Below, one piece after another: positions 26,617-35,335 of a stretch of DNA of 64,000 nt. This stretch comes from Aureimonas mangrovi (GTDB taxonomy: Bacteria > Pseudomonadota > Alphaproteobacteria > Rhizobiales > Rhizobiaceae). Position numbers and translations under genes: made by a program. Within the stretch, counting starts at the first letter, position 1, and each line of letters starts with the position of its first letter. The stretch spans positions 2,795,001-2,859,000 of the forward strand of contig NZ_CP059692.1 in the NCBI RefSeq assembly GCF_014058705.1, read 5' to 3'. The notes under the pieces are model-generated. The model ran no database searches and was not told the DNA's origin. It saw only the letters and a program-made list of their open reading frames with translations.

Positions 26617-26820
26617 ATGTCGGATCAGGAGCAGGCGACCTTGAGGCTTCAGGTCGCGCGTCTGCGTCAGGAACACGCGGATTTCGATGCCGCCATCGAG
26701 GCGATGGAGATCACCGGCTGCGACCGGCTGCAGATCCAGCGCATGAAGAAGAAGAAGCTGTCGATCAAGGATCGACTGCAGGACCTCGAGGACCAGATCC
26801 TGCCGGACATCATCGCGTGA
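26617..26820 (+). CDS. DUF465 (YdcH) family protein, second copy
   Basis: This 67-residue helical-hairpin protein ([22 protein letters not shown], then [21 protein letters not shown]) is a paralogue of the divergent gene at 26248-26418. Its TGA overlaps the GTG start of purE (GTGA), so it is cotranscribed and coupled with purEK. Function unknown. The ATG at 26617 opens the conserved region; there is no strong Shine-Dalgarno. Confidence 0.85.
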   Translation: MSDQEQATLRLQVARLRQEHADFDAAIEAMEITGCDRLQIQRMKKKKLSIKDRLQDLEDQILPDIIA

Positions 26821-27341
26821 GCACCCGACCTCCCGTTCCCGCGCATGCGGACGTCGCCATCATCATGGGCAGCCAGTCCGACTGGCCGACCATGAAGAAC
26901 GCCGCCGACACGCTCGACGCGCTCGGCGTCTCCTACGAAGCGCGCATCGTCTCGGCCCACCGCACGCCGGACAGGCTCGTCGCCTTCGCCAAGGGCGCGC
27001 GGGCCGAGGGCTTCAAGATCGTTATCGCGGGTGCGGGCGGCGCGGCGCATCTGCCCGGCATGACCGCCGCGATGACGCCGCTGCCGGTCTTCGGCGTGCC
27101 GGTGGAAAGCCGCGCGCTCTCGGGCCAGGACAGTCTCCTCTCCATCGTGCAGATGCCCGCCGGCGTCCCCGTCGGCACGCTCGCCATCGGCCGTGCGGGC
27201 GCGGTGAACGCCGCGCTTCTGGCTGCCGCGGTCCTCGCCCTCTCCGACCTCGCGCTCGCGGAGCGGCTCGACGCCTGGCGCGAGCGCCAGAGCGCGCTCG
27301 TCGCCGAGACGCCCAGCGACGAGACGGGAACCAAGCATTGA
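26817..27341 (+). CDS. purE: N5-carboxyaminoimidazole ribonucleotide mutase
   Basis: This 174-residue class I PurE carries GSQSDWPTM, the active-site His in SAHRTPDR and the loop [11 protein letters not shown]. It converts N5-CAIR, made by PurK, to CAIR in de novo purine synthesis. The GTG start overlaps the stop of the preceding DUF465 gene; the conserved core begins about ten residues later. purK follows, with a 4-bp overlap (TTGA). Confidence 0.96.
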   Translation: MSTRPPVPAHADVAIIMGSQSDWPTMKNAADTLDALGVSYEARIVSAHRTPDRLVAFAKGARAEGFKIVIAGAGGAAHLPGMTAAMTPLPVFGVPVESRALSGQDSLLSIVQMPAGVPVGTLAIGRAGAVNAALLAAAVLALSDLALAERLDAWRERQSALVAETPSDETGTKH

Positions 27342-28456
27342 GCGACATGCCTCTCGCGCCCCTTCGTCTCGGAGGCACCATCGGCATTGTCGGCGGCGGC
27401 CAGCTCGGGCGCATGCTGGCAACCGCCGCCGCCCGCCTCGGCCTGAAGACGGTCATCCTCGACCCGCAAGCGGACTGCCCCGCTTCCTTCGTGGCGGCCC
27501 GCACCATCGTCGCCTCCTATGACGACCGCGCGGCGCTCGCCGAACTCGCCAAGGCGAGCGGCGTCGTCACCTACGAATTCGAGAACGTGCCCTACGAGCC
27601 CCTCGCGGCACTGGCCGAGCACGTCCCCGTCCATCCGACAGTGGAGGCACTTGCCGTCGCGCAGGACCGCGTCACGGAGAAGGCGTTCCTCAACGGGATC
27701 GGCATCGCCACCGCTCCCTGGCGCGCGGTCGACGACGAGCCGGAACTCGCCCACGCCCTCCTCGACCTTGGCGGCGACTGCATCGTGAAGACGCGGCGCA
27801 TGGGCTACGACGGCAAGGGCCAGGCGTCGCTGCGCGACGGCGCGCCGATCGACGGCGTGCTCGACAGCCTCGGGCGCGTTCCCGCGATCCTCGAAAAGCG
27901 CGTCGCCTTCGAGCGCGAGATTTCCGTCGTCGCCGCGCGCGCGGCGGACGGCACGGTGCGGGCCTTCGATCCGGCCGAGAACGTCCACCGCAACGGCATC
28001 CTGCGCACCTCCACCGTGCCGGCGCGGGCCAGCGAAGCGGCGCAGGCGCAGGCCCGCGAGATCGCCGGTCGAATCCTCGAAAAGCTCGGTTATATCGGCG
28101 TCATTGGCGTCGAGTTCTTTCTCCTCGAAGGGGATCGTCTCCTCGTCAACGAGATCGCCCCGAGGGTCCACAATTCCGGCCACTGGACGGAGGCAGCCTG
28201 CGCGGCCTCGCAGTTCGAGCAGCATGTGCGCGCCGTCGCCGGCTGGACGCTGGCCGCCCCCGCCCGCCACAGCGACTGCGTGATGGACAATCTCATCGGC
28301 GAAGACATCGACGCCGTACCCGCCATCCTCGCAGAGCCAGCGGCTGTGCTGACGCTCTACGGCAAAGCCGAGACGCGGGCGGGCCGCAAGATGGGCCACG
28401 TCACTCGCCTGTCGCCGCGCGCCGATACCCTTGGGGATCACGCCGCCGCTCGTTGA
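27338..28456 (+). CDS. purK: N5-carboxyaminoimidazole ribonucleotide synthase
   Basis: This is a 372-residue ATP-grasp enzyme. The N-terminal domain begins [15 protein letters not shown]; the ATP-grasp core includes [12 protein letters not shown] and [10 protein letters not shown], with metal ligands in [27 protein letters not shown]. It makes N5-CAIR from AIR, bicarbonate and ATP. The TTG at 27338 overlaps the purE stop and has GGGAA upstream; the in-frame ATG at 27347 is an alternative start. Confidence 0.95.
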   Translation: MSDMPLAPLRLGGTIGIVGGGQLGRMLATAAARLGLKTVILDPQADCPASFVAARTIVASYDDRAALAELAKASGVVTYEFENVPYEPLAALAEHVPVHPTVEALAVAQDRVTEKAFLNGIGIATAPWRAVDDEPELAHALLDLGGDCIVKTRRMGYDGKGQASLRDGAPIDGVLDSLGRVPAILEKRVAFEREISVVAARAADGTVRAFDPAENVHRNGILRTSTVPARASEAAQAQAREIAGRILEKLGYIGVIGVEFFLLEGDRLLVNEIAPRVHNSGHWTEAACAASQFEQHVRAVAGWTLAAPARHSDCVMDNLIGEDIDAVPAILAEPAAVLTLYGKAETRAGRKMGHVTRLSPRADTLGDHAAAR

Positions 28457-28481
28457 CAGCAACGGGTGCCGCCTGTATGTC
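28453..28481 (+). promoter_or_regulatory. Candidate promoter for rpmJ
   Basis: A perfect TTGACA (28453-28458), overlapping the purK stop codon, is followed after 17 bp by a weak -10, TATGTC (28476-28481). It lies about 95 bp upstream of rpmJ. Confidence 0.4.
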
Positions 28482-28574
28482 GGCGGCATCGAAGCGCGGC
28501 CGGTGACGGGCGCGTTTTTCCCAGCGACGGCATGGAGGCATGGATCGTCGCGTTATTATCGACGGTCGGGTCCC

Positions 28575-28700
28575 ATGAAGATCAAGAATTCGCTGAAGGC
28601 TCTGAAGGGTCGCCATCGCGCCAACCGCATGGTTCGCCGCAAGGGTCGTATCTACATCATCAACAAGCAGGCCCCGCGCTTCAAGGCGCGCCAGGGCTGA
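28575..28700 (+). CDS. rpmJ: 50S ribosomal protein L36
   Basis: This 41-residue L36 reads [18 protein letters not shown] and ends PRFKARQG. It is the alphaproteobacterial type without the zinc-binding Cys/His set. The neighbouring purK and TPR genes match a common Rhizobiales order. Confidence 0.97.
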   Translation: MKIKNSLKALKGRHRANRMVRRKGRIYIINKQAPRFKARQG

Positions 28701-28785
28701 TCGAAAAGCGGATCGTTCGGGCGGCCTGATGCCGCTCGCGCGATTATTGCTTGAGGGCATGCGCGGTATCGTTAAAGTCGATGCC

Positions 28786-29460
28786 ATGCGTGCCCTTTTC
28801 CTTTGTGCCGTCCTCGGCACCGCCCTCGCCTTTCCCACCGCCGAGCGCGTGAACGTGCAGAAAGGCGGCGCGCTTCCCGAAACCGGGGAGCCTCAGCAGC
28901 CCGACGTGAAGCTGAAGGCCGCAGAAGGCCTTGACGCGCAAGCTCCCGCCGCTCCTGTGGACTCAACGTCCGACGACCCGGCCGACCGGCTCGACGCGCT
29001 CTTTGCGCAGCTCAAGCGCGAGCGATCGCCGGAAGCGGCCGAGGCGATCGCCGGCCAGATCCAGGCTGCATGGCTGGAAAGCGGCAGCGCGACCGTCGAT
29101 CTCCTGATGCTCTGGGCGGCGACCGCCAGCGCCACTTCCGATGCGGGCGTCGCCTTCGACCTTCTCGAACAGGCGATGGTGCTCAAGCCGGACTACGCTG
29201 AGGCTTACAATGCGCGCGCGACGGCCAATTTCCTGCTGTCGCGCTACGGACGCTCGCTTGCCGACATCGAACAGACACTGATTCGCGAGCCCCGCCATTT
29301 CGGCGCGTTGATGGGGCTGGGTGCCATCCTCGAACAACTCGACCGCAAGGACGGTGCGATGGACGCCTACCGGCGCGCGCTCGCGGTTTATCCGGCGATG
29401 CGCGAGGCGCAGGAGGCGCTCGGCCGCCTCGCCGACGAGACGAGCGGCCAGAGCCTCTGA
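28786..29460 (+). CDS. Exported TPR-repeat protein
   Basis: This 224-residue protein has a short signal-peptide-like N-terminus (MRALFLCAVLGTALAFP), a charged low-complexity region, then TPR-like repeats from about residue 110 (AFDLLEQAMVLKPDYAEAYNARATANFLLSRYGRSLADIEQTL). It probably acts as a periplasmic interaction protein. In-frame ATGs at 28729 and 28759 are alternatives; the latter has GAGG close upstream. It is convergent with pyk, with only 18 bp between the stops. Function unknown. Confidence 0.82.
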   Translation: MRALFLCAVLGTALAFPTAERVNVQKGGALPETGEPQQPDVKLKAAEGLDAQAPAAPVDSTSDDPADRLDALFAQLKRERSPEAAEAIAGQIQAAWLESGSATVDLLMLWAATASATSDAGVAFDLLEQAMVLKPDYAEAYNARATANFLLSRYGRSLADIEQTLIREPRHFGALMGLGAILEQLDRKDGAMDAYRRALAVYPAMREAQEALGRLADETSGQSL

Positions 29461-29478
29461 TCATCGCCTGACGCGCTG

Positions 29479-30915
29479 TCAGGCGGCTGAAATGCCGTCC
29501 GAGCCGATATAGGCGATGCGCAGCATGTTGGTGGCACCCGGCGTGCGCAGCGGCACGCCCGCCGTCACGATGATCCGCTCGCCGACATGGGCATGACCCT
29601 CGGCGACGGCCACGCGGCAGGCCTTGTCGACCATCTCGTCGAGGTCGCTCGCATCTTCCGTCACTACGCAGTGAAGGCCCCAGACGAGCGCGAGGCGCCG
29701 TGCCGTGCCGAGCACCGGCGAGAGCGCCACGATCGGCAGGAGCGGACGCTCACGCGAGGTGCGCAGGCCGGTCGTGCCGGTCGAGGTGTAGGTGACGATC
29801 GCCGCGACGCTCAGCGTCTCGGCCATCTGGCGTGCGGCGAGCGACACCGCGTCGGCCCCCGTCGCCTCGGCGAGCGGGCGCGAGGCCGAGATGATGCTGG
29901 GATAAAGGGGGTCCTTTTCCACCTGCACCGCGATGCGGCTCATCGTCTCCACCGCCTCGACAGGATAGTCGCCGGCGGCCGATTCGGCCGAGAGCATCAC
30001 CGCGTCGGCGCCCTCGAAGACGGCGATCGACACATCTGAAACCTCGGCGCGCGTCGGCACGGGCGCCGTGATCATCGATTCCAGCATCTGCGTGGCGACG
30101 ACGACGGGCTTGCCGGCCTTGCGCGCGAGGCGGACCATGCGCTTCTGGATGCCCGGCACGGCCTCCAACGGCATCTCGACACCGAGATCGCCGCGCGCGA
30201 CCATGATCGCGTCCGACAGTTCGATGATGTCGTCGAGACGCTCCACCGCCTGCGGCTTCTCGATCTTCGACATCAGCGCAGCGCGGCCGCGCGCGATCTT
30301 GCGCGCTTCCGAAAGGTCTTCCGGGCGCTGGATGAAGGACAGCGCCACCCAGTCGACCCCTTCGGCGAGGACGGCGTCGAGGTCTCGCCGGTCCTTCTCG
30401 GTCAGCGCGCCGCTCGACAGCAGCGTATCCGGCAGGCTGACGCCCTTGCGGTCCGAGATGCGGTTTCCGGCAACGACCTTCGTCTCGACCCGGCGCCCAT
30501 CCGTTTTCGTCACGACGAGTTGCAGACGCCCGTCGTCGATCAGGAGACGGTGACCCGGCTCGACGGCGGACAGGATCTCTGGATGCGGCAGGTAGACCCG
30601 CGTCGCGTCCCCCGGCGTCTCGTCGTCGTCGAGGACGAAGGTCTGGCCGGCCGTCAGATCGACCTTGCCCTCGGCGAACTTGCCGACGCGCAGCTTCGGC
30701 CCCTGAAGGTCGGCGAGGATGCCGATCGGGCGGCCCACCGCCTCTTCCACACTGCGGATCCGCCGCACGAGCTCGCGCATCAGATCATGGTCTGCGTGGC
30801 TCATATTGATGCGGAACGTGTCCGCACCGGCCTCATGCAGCTTGCGGATCATCGCCTCCTCGGAGGAGGCGGGGCCGAGAGTGGCGAGAATCTTCGCTCG
30901 GCGATTGCGCTTCAT
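29479..30915 (-). CDS. pyk: Pyruvate kinase
   Basis: This 478-residue pyruvate kinase has TIM-barrel motifs TFRINMSH, ADLQGPKLRVG, the catalytic SKIEKPQAVERLDDIIELSD and MVARGDLGVE, plus ATQMLESM, followed by the C-terminal domain. It makes pyruvate and ATP from phosphoenolpyruvate. The ATG (MKRNRRAKILATLGP) overlaps the stop of the preceding DUF1036 gene (ATGA). Confidence 0.96.
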   Translation of the reverse strand: MKRNRRAKILATLGPASSEEAMIRKLHEAGADTFRINMSHADHDLMRELVRRIRSVEEAVGRPIGILADLQGPKLRVGKFAEGKVDLTAGQTFVLDDDETPGDATRVYLPHPEILSAVEPGHRLLIDDGRLQLVVTKTDGRRVETKVVAGNRISDRKGVSLPDTLLSSGALTEKDRRDLDAVLAEGVDWVALSFIQRPEDLSEARKIARGRAALMSKIEKPQAVERLDDIIELSDAIMVARGDLGVEMPLEAVPGIQKRMVRLARKAGKPVVVATQMLESMITAPVPTRAEVSDVSIAVFEGADAVMLSAESAAGDYPVEAVETMSRIAVQVEKDPLYPSIISASRPLAEATGADAVSLAARQMAETLSVAAIVTYTSTGTTGLRTSRERPLLPIVALSPVLGTARRLALVWGLHCVVTEDASDLDEMVDKACRVAVAEGHAHVGERIIVTAGVPLRTPGATNMLRIAYIGSDGISAA

Positions 30916-31466
30916 TGACCGGTCGCTTCTTCTTGAGTTTCGTCGCCCGCATCCGGGGCAGGCTCGGCATTTGCGTCCGGCTCGGCGGCATCGGCAGACG
31001 CGGGCTCGGCGTCCGAGCGCGGCGCCTCGGTCAGCTGGACCATCCAGCTCGCCTGGCCGCCGGTGTCGTACTCTCGGAAGCCCATCTCCTGGAAGCCGCG
31101 CGAGAAGCAGTCCTGAACGCCGACGACGCGGAACTCGTTCTCGGCGATGCACAGCTCGATGTCGCCGGCCCAGCGGCCGACCCCGTCGGAGTCTTCCGCG
31201 TAGAGGTAGTAGTAGCGCGAGGACAACTGCCCCTCGACGACGGAGCGGCAGGTGGTGGCGGGAATGCGCCACCAACCCTCGCTAACCCATCCTTCCGCGT
31301 CACGATAGCCGATGGCGACGCCCACGAGAGCCTGCGTGCCGTTGCAGACGCGGAAATCGGCCTTCGCGGTGGAGACGGCCTGCGGGGCGAAGAGGAAGAG
31401 CGTGGCTGCCGAGGAAAGGATCGCGAGACGGGCGAGCGCGCGGGCGACGGGCGGCCGGATCGGCAT
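30912..31466 (-). CDS. DUF1036 family exported protein
   Basis: This 184-residue protein has a signal peptide (hydrophobic ALARLAILSSAATLFLFAP, cleavage near TAKA), then the DUF1036 domain: DFRVCNGT, AIGYRD-EGWVSEGWWRIPATTC, YYYLYAE and FRVVGVQDCFSRGF, with conserved Cys that may form disulfides. The tail is acidic and Asp/Ala/Glu-rich. The start at 31466 has GAGG 9 bp upstream; an ATG at 31484 is possible. It is coupled to pyk. Function unknown. Confidence 0.85.
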   Translation of the reverse strand: MPIRPPVARALARLAILSSAATLFLFAPQAVSTAKADFRVCNGTQALVGVAIGYRDAEGWVSEGWWRIPATTCRSVVEGQLSSRYYYLYAEDSDGVGRWAGDIELCIAENEFRVVGVQDCFSRGFQEMGFREYDTGGQASWMVQLTEAPRSDAEPASADAAEPDANAEPAPDAGDETQEEATGQ

Positions 31467-31672
31467 GAAGGGGACCTCGCACATCCTGGACTGGAGACGA
31501 TACGGACTCTTCCATACCGTCGCATTGTGTCAACGCATCGTCGCGTCTTTTGCGTCTTCTGGAACGATCGCCGCGCGCGCGCAAGGGAAACGACGGGGCA
31601 AGCGGCGGCTTGAAGCAGCGGCGGACACCGTCGATATGGCGGGCAGGTATACAAAGTGAGGGAGACCATCAT

Positions 31673-31972
31673 ATGGACGAGGACCGGGCGCGCATCGAAT
31701 ACGAGGCAGCCGTCTATCGCCGGCTGCGCGATCATCTGCGCGAGCGCACCGACGTGCAGAACATTGACTTGATGAACCTCGCCGGATTTTGCCGCAACTG
31801 CCTGTCAAACTGGTATCGCGAGGCCGCCGAGGCGAGCGGCGAGACCATGACCAAGGACGAGGCGCGCGAGATCGTCTACGGCATGCCCTACGAGGAATGG
31901 CGCGCCCTTCATCAGACTGAGGCGAGCGCTGAACAGAAGAGTGCATTCGAGACGTCGGGGAAGCACGGCTGA
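31673..31972 (+). CDS. DUF1244 family protein
   Basis: This 99-residue protein matches DUF1244: helical, with the conserved block NIDLMNLAGFCRNCLSNWYREAAE and EAREIVYGMPYEEWRALHQ. The CRNC pair could bind metal. Function unknown. GAGGGAG precedes the ATG. It is divergent from DUF1036-pyk and lies 99 bp before gapR. Confidence 0.88.
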   Translation: MDEDRARIEYEAAVYRRLRDHLRERTDVQNIDLMNLAGFCRNCLSNWYREAAEASGETMTKDEAREIVYGMPYEEWRALHQTEASAEQKSAFETSGKHG

Positions 31973-31991
31973 GTGAACACCCGCCCGCTTC

Positions 31992-32010
31992 GGAAGCCAT
32001 TGCGGCTTCC
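31992..32010 (+). other. Small hairpin between DUF1244 and gapR
   Basis: GGAAGCC and GGCTTCC form a perfect 7-bp stem with a 5-nt loop in the gapR leader. No T tract follows, so it is more likely an RNA-stability or leader element than a terminator. Confidence 0.4.
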
Positions 32011-32071
32011 ATTGGCGGCCCGAAGTCTGCTATCGCCCCCCGCACAGCAGACAGAATGGGGTTCACCGAAC

Positions 32072-32332
32072 ATGTCCGACGCCAGCCCGGTCGCGCAGGA
32101 CCATCTCCGATCCTTCGTGGAGCGCATCGAGCGCCTGGAGGAGGAGAAGAAGACGATCGCGGACGACATCAAAGACGTCTATGCGGAGGCCAAGGGCACC
32201 GGCTTCGACACCAAAGTGCTGCGCAAAGTGATCTCGCTGCGCAAGCAGGACCAGAACGAGCGCGCCGAGCAGGACGCGATCCTGGAACTTTACCTTCAGG
32301 CACTCGGCATGACGCCCGGCGCGTCTGCCTGA
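32072..32332 (+). CDS. gapR: Nucleoid-associated protein GapR (DUF2312)
   Basis: This 86-residue DUF2312 protein contains [49 protein letters not shown], essentially the GapR consensus. GapR forms a tetrameric clamp around overtwisted, AT-rich DNA and assists replication by stimulating topoisomerases. A long N-terminal coiled coil and Lys/Arg-rich helices are evident. The ATG at 32072 matches known GapR starts; the Shine-Dalgarno is weak. A strong terminator follows. Confidence 0.93.
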   Translation: MSDASPVAQDHLRSFVERIERLEEEKKTIADDIKDVYAEAKGTGFDTKVLRKVISLRKQDQNERAEQDAILELYLQALGMTPGASA

Positions 32333-32358
32333 GTTCGACGCGCGACCGCGAGGGGCAC

Positions 32359-32400
32359 ATGCAAAAGGCGCGGGACCCTTCGGCCCCGCGCCTTTTGCAT
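32359..32400. terminator. Long perfect hairpin terminator shared by gapR and mucR
   Basis: A 16-bp perfect inverted repeat (32359-32374 with 32385-32400) has internal AAAA/TTTT tracts around a GC core, so it can act on both strands between these convergent genes. Confidence 0.82.
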
Positions 32401-32428
32401 GCCGTAAGAGAGCGACCTGCGTCTGCGC

Positions 32429-32857
32429 TCAGCGTGTCCCGCGGCGACGCTTGTGGCCGAGGCCCATCTGCTTGGCGAGGCGCGAGCGCGCAGCCGCGTA
32501 GTTCGGGGCGACCATCGGATAGTCGGCCGGCAGATCCCACTTCTCGCGGTATTCCTCGGGCGAAAGATTGTAGTGCGTCATCAGGTGGCGCTTGAGCGAC
32601 TTGAACTTCTTCCCGTCCTCGAGACAAATGATGTAGTCGTCGGTGACGGACTTCTTGATGGCGACGGCCGGCTTCGGCTTCTCGATCTGCTGCACCACCG
32701 GCGCGGCGGTGGTGCGCCCGAGCGCGCCGTAGACGTCCGAGATCAGGCCCGGCAAATCGGAGACCGGAAGGGAGTTGTTGCTGACGTAGGCTGCGACGAC
32801 TTCGGCGGTCAGCTCCATCAGCATTTCGTTGTTGTCGGGCGTCTCGATCTGATCCAT
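32429..32857 (-). CDS. mucR: Ros/MucR family zinc-finger transcriptional regulator
   Basis: This 142-residue MucR protein has an N-terminal oligomerisation region (about 10-45) and a C-terminal prokaryotic zinc finger: C78-LE-D81, H91 and H95 in [23 protein letters not shown]. The second zinc ligand is Asp rather than Cys. MucR is a global repressor of exopolysaccharide, motility and cell-cycle genes that binds AT-rich promoters, including its own. The ATG at 32857 has AGGTGA upstream. It is convergent with gapR. Confidence 0.94.
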   Translation of the reverse strand: MDQIETPDNNEMLMELTAEVVAAYVSNNSLPVSDLPGLISDVYGALGRTTAAPVVQQIEKPKPAVAIKKSVTDDYIICLEDGKKFKSLKRHLMTHYNLSPEEYREKWDLPADYPMVAPNYAAARSRLAKQMGLGHKRRRGTR

Positions 32858-33199
32858 CACATCACCTGTTCCGTGCGCGCGCGCCCACAAAGGTGCCGCG
32901 CGATTTCTTCAAAGATCCGCCCTCGGTGCGCGCCATGGTAAGCCGCATAGGAGAATCGTTCTTCGGGCTATCAAACTTCACAGGTCTATTTAATGTCTGC
33001 TATCGCGTGTCAAGCCTAAGCTTAATCGACATGCCGCAATAGCGCGTGTTTCGTGACGTTAAAATACAAACATTACATCGCTGTCAGCTTTCCGGGCGGC
33101 GATGTCGGCGGCCCAAGCTGACGATGTCCGCTCGTTCTCGCAACCAATGCTTGGACTGCAACTGACAACTTGAACTTGTTTCGCACATTCCATGATTGA
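32858..33199. promoter_or_regulatory. AT-richer interval upstream of mucR
   Basis: No coding sequence is supported here. The stretch 32960-33190 is clearly richer in A and T than its surroundings, with several T-A steps, as expected for a MucR-autoregulated promoter. One GANTC lies at 32953-32957. I cannot place a -10/-35 with confidence. Confidence 0.45.
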
Positions 33200-33235
33200 G
33201 AAGAGGCCGCACTCCCTTCGGAATACGGCCTCTTC
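33200..33235 (-). terminator. Hairpin downstream of the DUF882 gene
   Basis: GAAGAGGCCG (33200-33209) pairs perfectly with CGGCCTCTTC (33226-33235), and the interior can extend the stem. It lies 25 bp after the DUF882 stop. A continuous T tract is lacking, so efficiency is uncertain. Confidence 0.55.
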
Positions 33236-33260
33236 CCGGATATTGATTGGCGAGGAACGG

Positions 33261-35063
33261 TTAGTTGAGTTGGCGCATCGCGGGACGGTCGACGGCGGAC
33301 CCGCTGAAGCGGTCGCTCGCCGGGTTTGCCTGCGACGGTGCAAAGCCGGTTGCAAGCACCGAGACGGGGACGTCCACCACGAGAAAGCCGTTGCCCGAGC
33401 GTCGACCAAGGCCCTGGCCACCGCCGTCCACTTCGCCGCCCGCCGTCACCAACGAGGCGACCTCGATGCGATTGGCGATGGCTTCGTGCGAGCCGGCGGA
33501 CTCGTCGCTGGCAGGCTGCGCCGCCTGCCGCAGGACGCGACCGGACTTGCCGCTGAGCCCGGCCACCTGTTGCTGCGGCTCCTCCGCCGGCATTTCGGGG
33601 CTCTCGTTGAGGGCGGCGAGCAGCGCTGAGCGTGCTTCAGCCGGAATCTCGGCGGGCTGCCCCTCGGCGGGCGGGACGGCCGCGGCAATCTCCGCCGCGA
33701 TCGCATCGCCCGGCAGCGCAGCGATCGCGGTTTCCCCGGCATCGGCCAGGTCTTCGACCGCGGATGACAGAGCGGACTCCCCCGCCGGCGCCGAGACCGG
33801 GATCGGGGTGGAGGCTGCTGCGAGCAACGCCTCGAACGCGGGCCGCTGGCTGGGCGTGGGAACGGCGTAGGCAAGCTGGCCTGGCGCAGCGGCGCTCGGT
33901 GCCGGCTCATCGAGCGCGGCCATCAAGGTCGATTCCACCTCGTCTTGCGGCTCTGCGGGTGCCGCGCCGGCCGCAGCTGCGGCACGGCTCGGCGCGCTGG
34001 TCGGGACCGGTACGCTGACGAGCGCGGCGATCTGGCGCTCGATGGGCGCGGCCGGCGCGGCCGGCTGTTGCGCCGCATTCTCGGGAATGCCGGCGCGCGG
34101 CGTCGGAATGCGGGCGCTGACGTCGAAACTGTCGCGATCGGGCATGGCGATGCCGGCCGGCAAGGCGTCCGGGCGCCGGGGCTCTGCGGCAGCCACCTGC
34201 ACGGCGGGCTCGGGCGCACGGCGAGCCGGGGCCGCGGGCGCTGCCGGAGCCGCGGGGCGACGGGCCGGCGTCGGAGCGGCTTCCGCCTCGGCGTTGTCCT
34301 CGGCTTCCTCCGCACCACCACCGAAGAGGCGGGCAAGTAGCGTCGGGCCGCCGCGTCGGGCATCGGCCATCTGGATGCTCTCGCCGGAGCGGCGCTGGTT
34401 GTATGAGGCGAGCGCGGTCTCGTAGCCGGGGAGCGGCTTGCCGTCGGCAGGCATGTAGATCGTGTTGCCGTTCGGGAAGATGCGCGCAAGCTCGTTGCGG
34501 CTCATGCGCGGCCAGTAGCGGCCGTTGCCCGTATCGATATGGACGAAGGGCGAGCCCGAGCGCGGATAGTAGCCGACGCCGCCGACCTGGAGCTGCAACG
34601 CTGCCGAGCGCACGCGCGAAAGCGGCACGTCAGGAATGAAGAAGTCGATCGCCTTGCCCTTCGTGTGCTGGCTGTTCTCGGCGACACCCGAGGAACGCGA
34701 ACGAAGGGTGCGATTGGTGGTGGGCGAGCGATAGCCGCCGATGATGTGGATCGGCCCGCGCGCGCCGGATCGGCGATAGGTCTCCCAGAGCATGTCGAGG
34801 AGATGCGGATCCATGTTGGTGGGCTTGCTCTCGCGCCAGTCGCGCAACGCCCAGTTCGCCTGCTTCAGCCCGTCGGGCAGGAAGCGCCCGTTGCGCTTGT
34901 AGGTGACCTCGGTGCTCTCGCGCAGATGCACGTGATAGAGCTTGAGGGTGCGGGTTTCCGCCTGCGCTGCGACGTTGGCCGTTGCCAGGACGACGAAGCT
35001 GGTGGCGGCGATCGCGACAACATGCGCCACGCGGCGCAAGGCGCGTCCGGTCAGTCCGAACAT
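33261..35063 (-). CDS. DUF882 / peptidase M15_2-like exported protein with long Ala/Pro-rich tail
   Basis: This 600-residue protein starts with a signal peptide (to about VAAQA, residue 35) containing Arg-Arg at 10-11. The DUF882 domain (about 38-215) has the M15-type zinc-site residues H133 and D140 (SQHTKGKAIDFF) and H175 (FVHIDTG), so peptidoglycan D,D-carboxypeptidase or endopeptidase activity is plausible. Residues from about 250 to the end are a low-complexity Ala/Pro/Glu tail, much longer than in YcbK-type homologues of about 180 residues. The ATG at 35063 gives the signal peptide; upstream frame is unconserved. It is divergent from pepF (272 bp apart). Confidence 0.85.
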   Translation of the reverse strand: MFGLTGRALRRVAHVVAIAATSFVVLATANVAAQAETRTLKLYHVHLRESTEVTYKRNGRFLPDGLKQANWALRDWRESKPTNMDPHLLDMLWETYRRSGARGPIHIIGGYRSPTTNRTLRSRSSGVAENSQHTKGKAIDFFIPDVPLSRVRSAALQLQVGGVGYYPRSGSPFVHIDTGNGRYWPRMSRNELARIFPNGNTIYMPADGKPLPGYETALASYNQRRSGESIQMADARRGGPTLLARLFGGGAEEAEDNAEAEAAPTPARRPAAPAAPAAPARRAPEPAVQVAAAEPRRPDALPAGIAMPDRDSFDVSARIPTPRAGIPENAAQQPAAPAAPIERQIAALVSVPVPTSAPSRAAAAAGAAPAEPQDEVESTLMAALDEPAPSAAAPGQLAYAVPTPSQRPAFEALLAAASTPIPVSAPAGESALSSAVEDLADAGETAIAALPGDAIAAEIAAAVPPAEGQPAEIPAEARSALLAALNESPEMPAEEPQQQVAGLSGKSGRVLRQAAQPASDESAGSHEAIANRIEVASLVTAGGEVDGGGQGLGRRSGNGFLVVDVPVSVLATGFAPSQANPASDRFSGSAVDRPAMRQLN

Positions 35064-35335
35064 ACGGCTTTCCCCTCGGATCAGCGATCTCGACGCCCAC
35101 CGGTCCCCGGCATCGGATCGAAGGCAAGAACCAACGTTGACCGTGGTCGGTCGAAACTGCGGCATTTAAATGACACTTGCCTAATTTCTGCACGATTACA
35201 AACGAAACTGGTTAACAGGCCGTGAAGCGTGTTGCAGCCGCGACCCGCGATCACCAGGCGCGGCGCCACGCCTCGCCTTCCTGCTCTTTTGCGGTTAGAC
35301 AGCGGCCCGTCGAACGAGACGCGAAGCGAGGCATC

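Noticed and set aside
35150-35222. CtrA-like site between the DUF882 gene and pepF
   Set aside because: TTAA is followed after 7 nt by TTGC, a poor match; a single weak site is not convincing.
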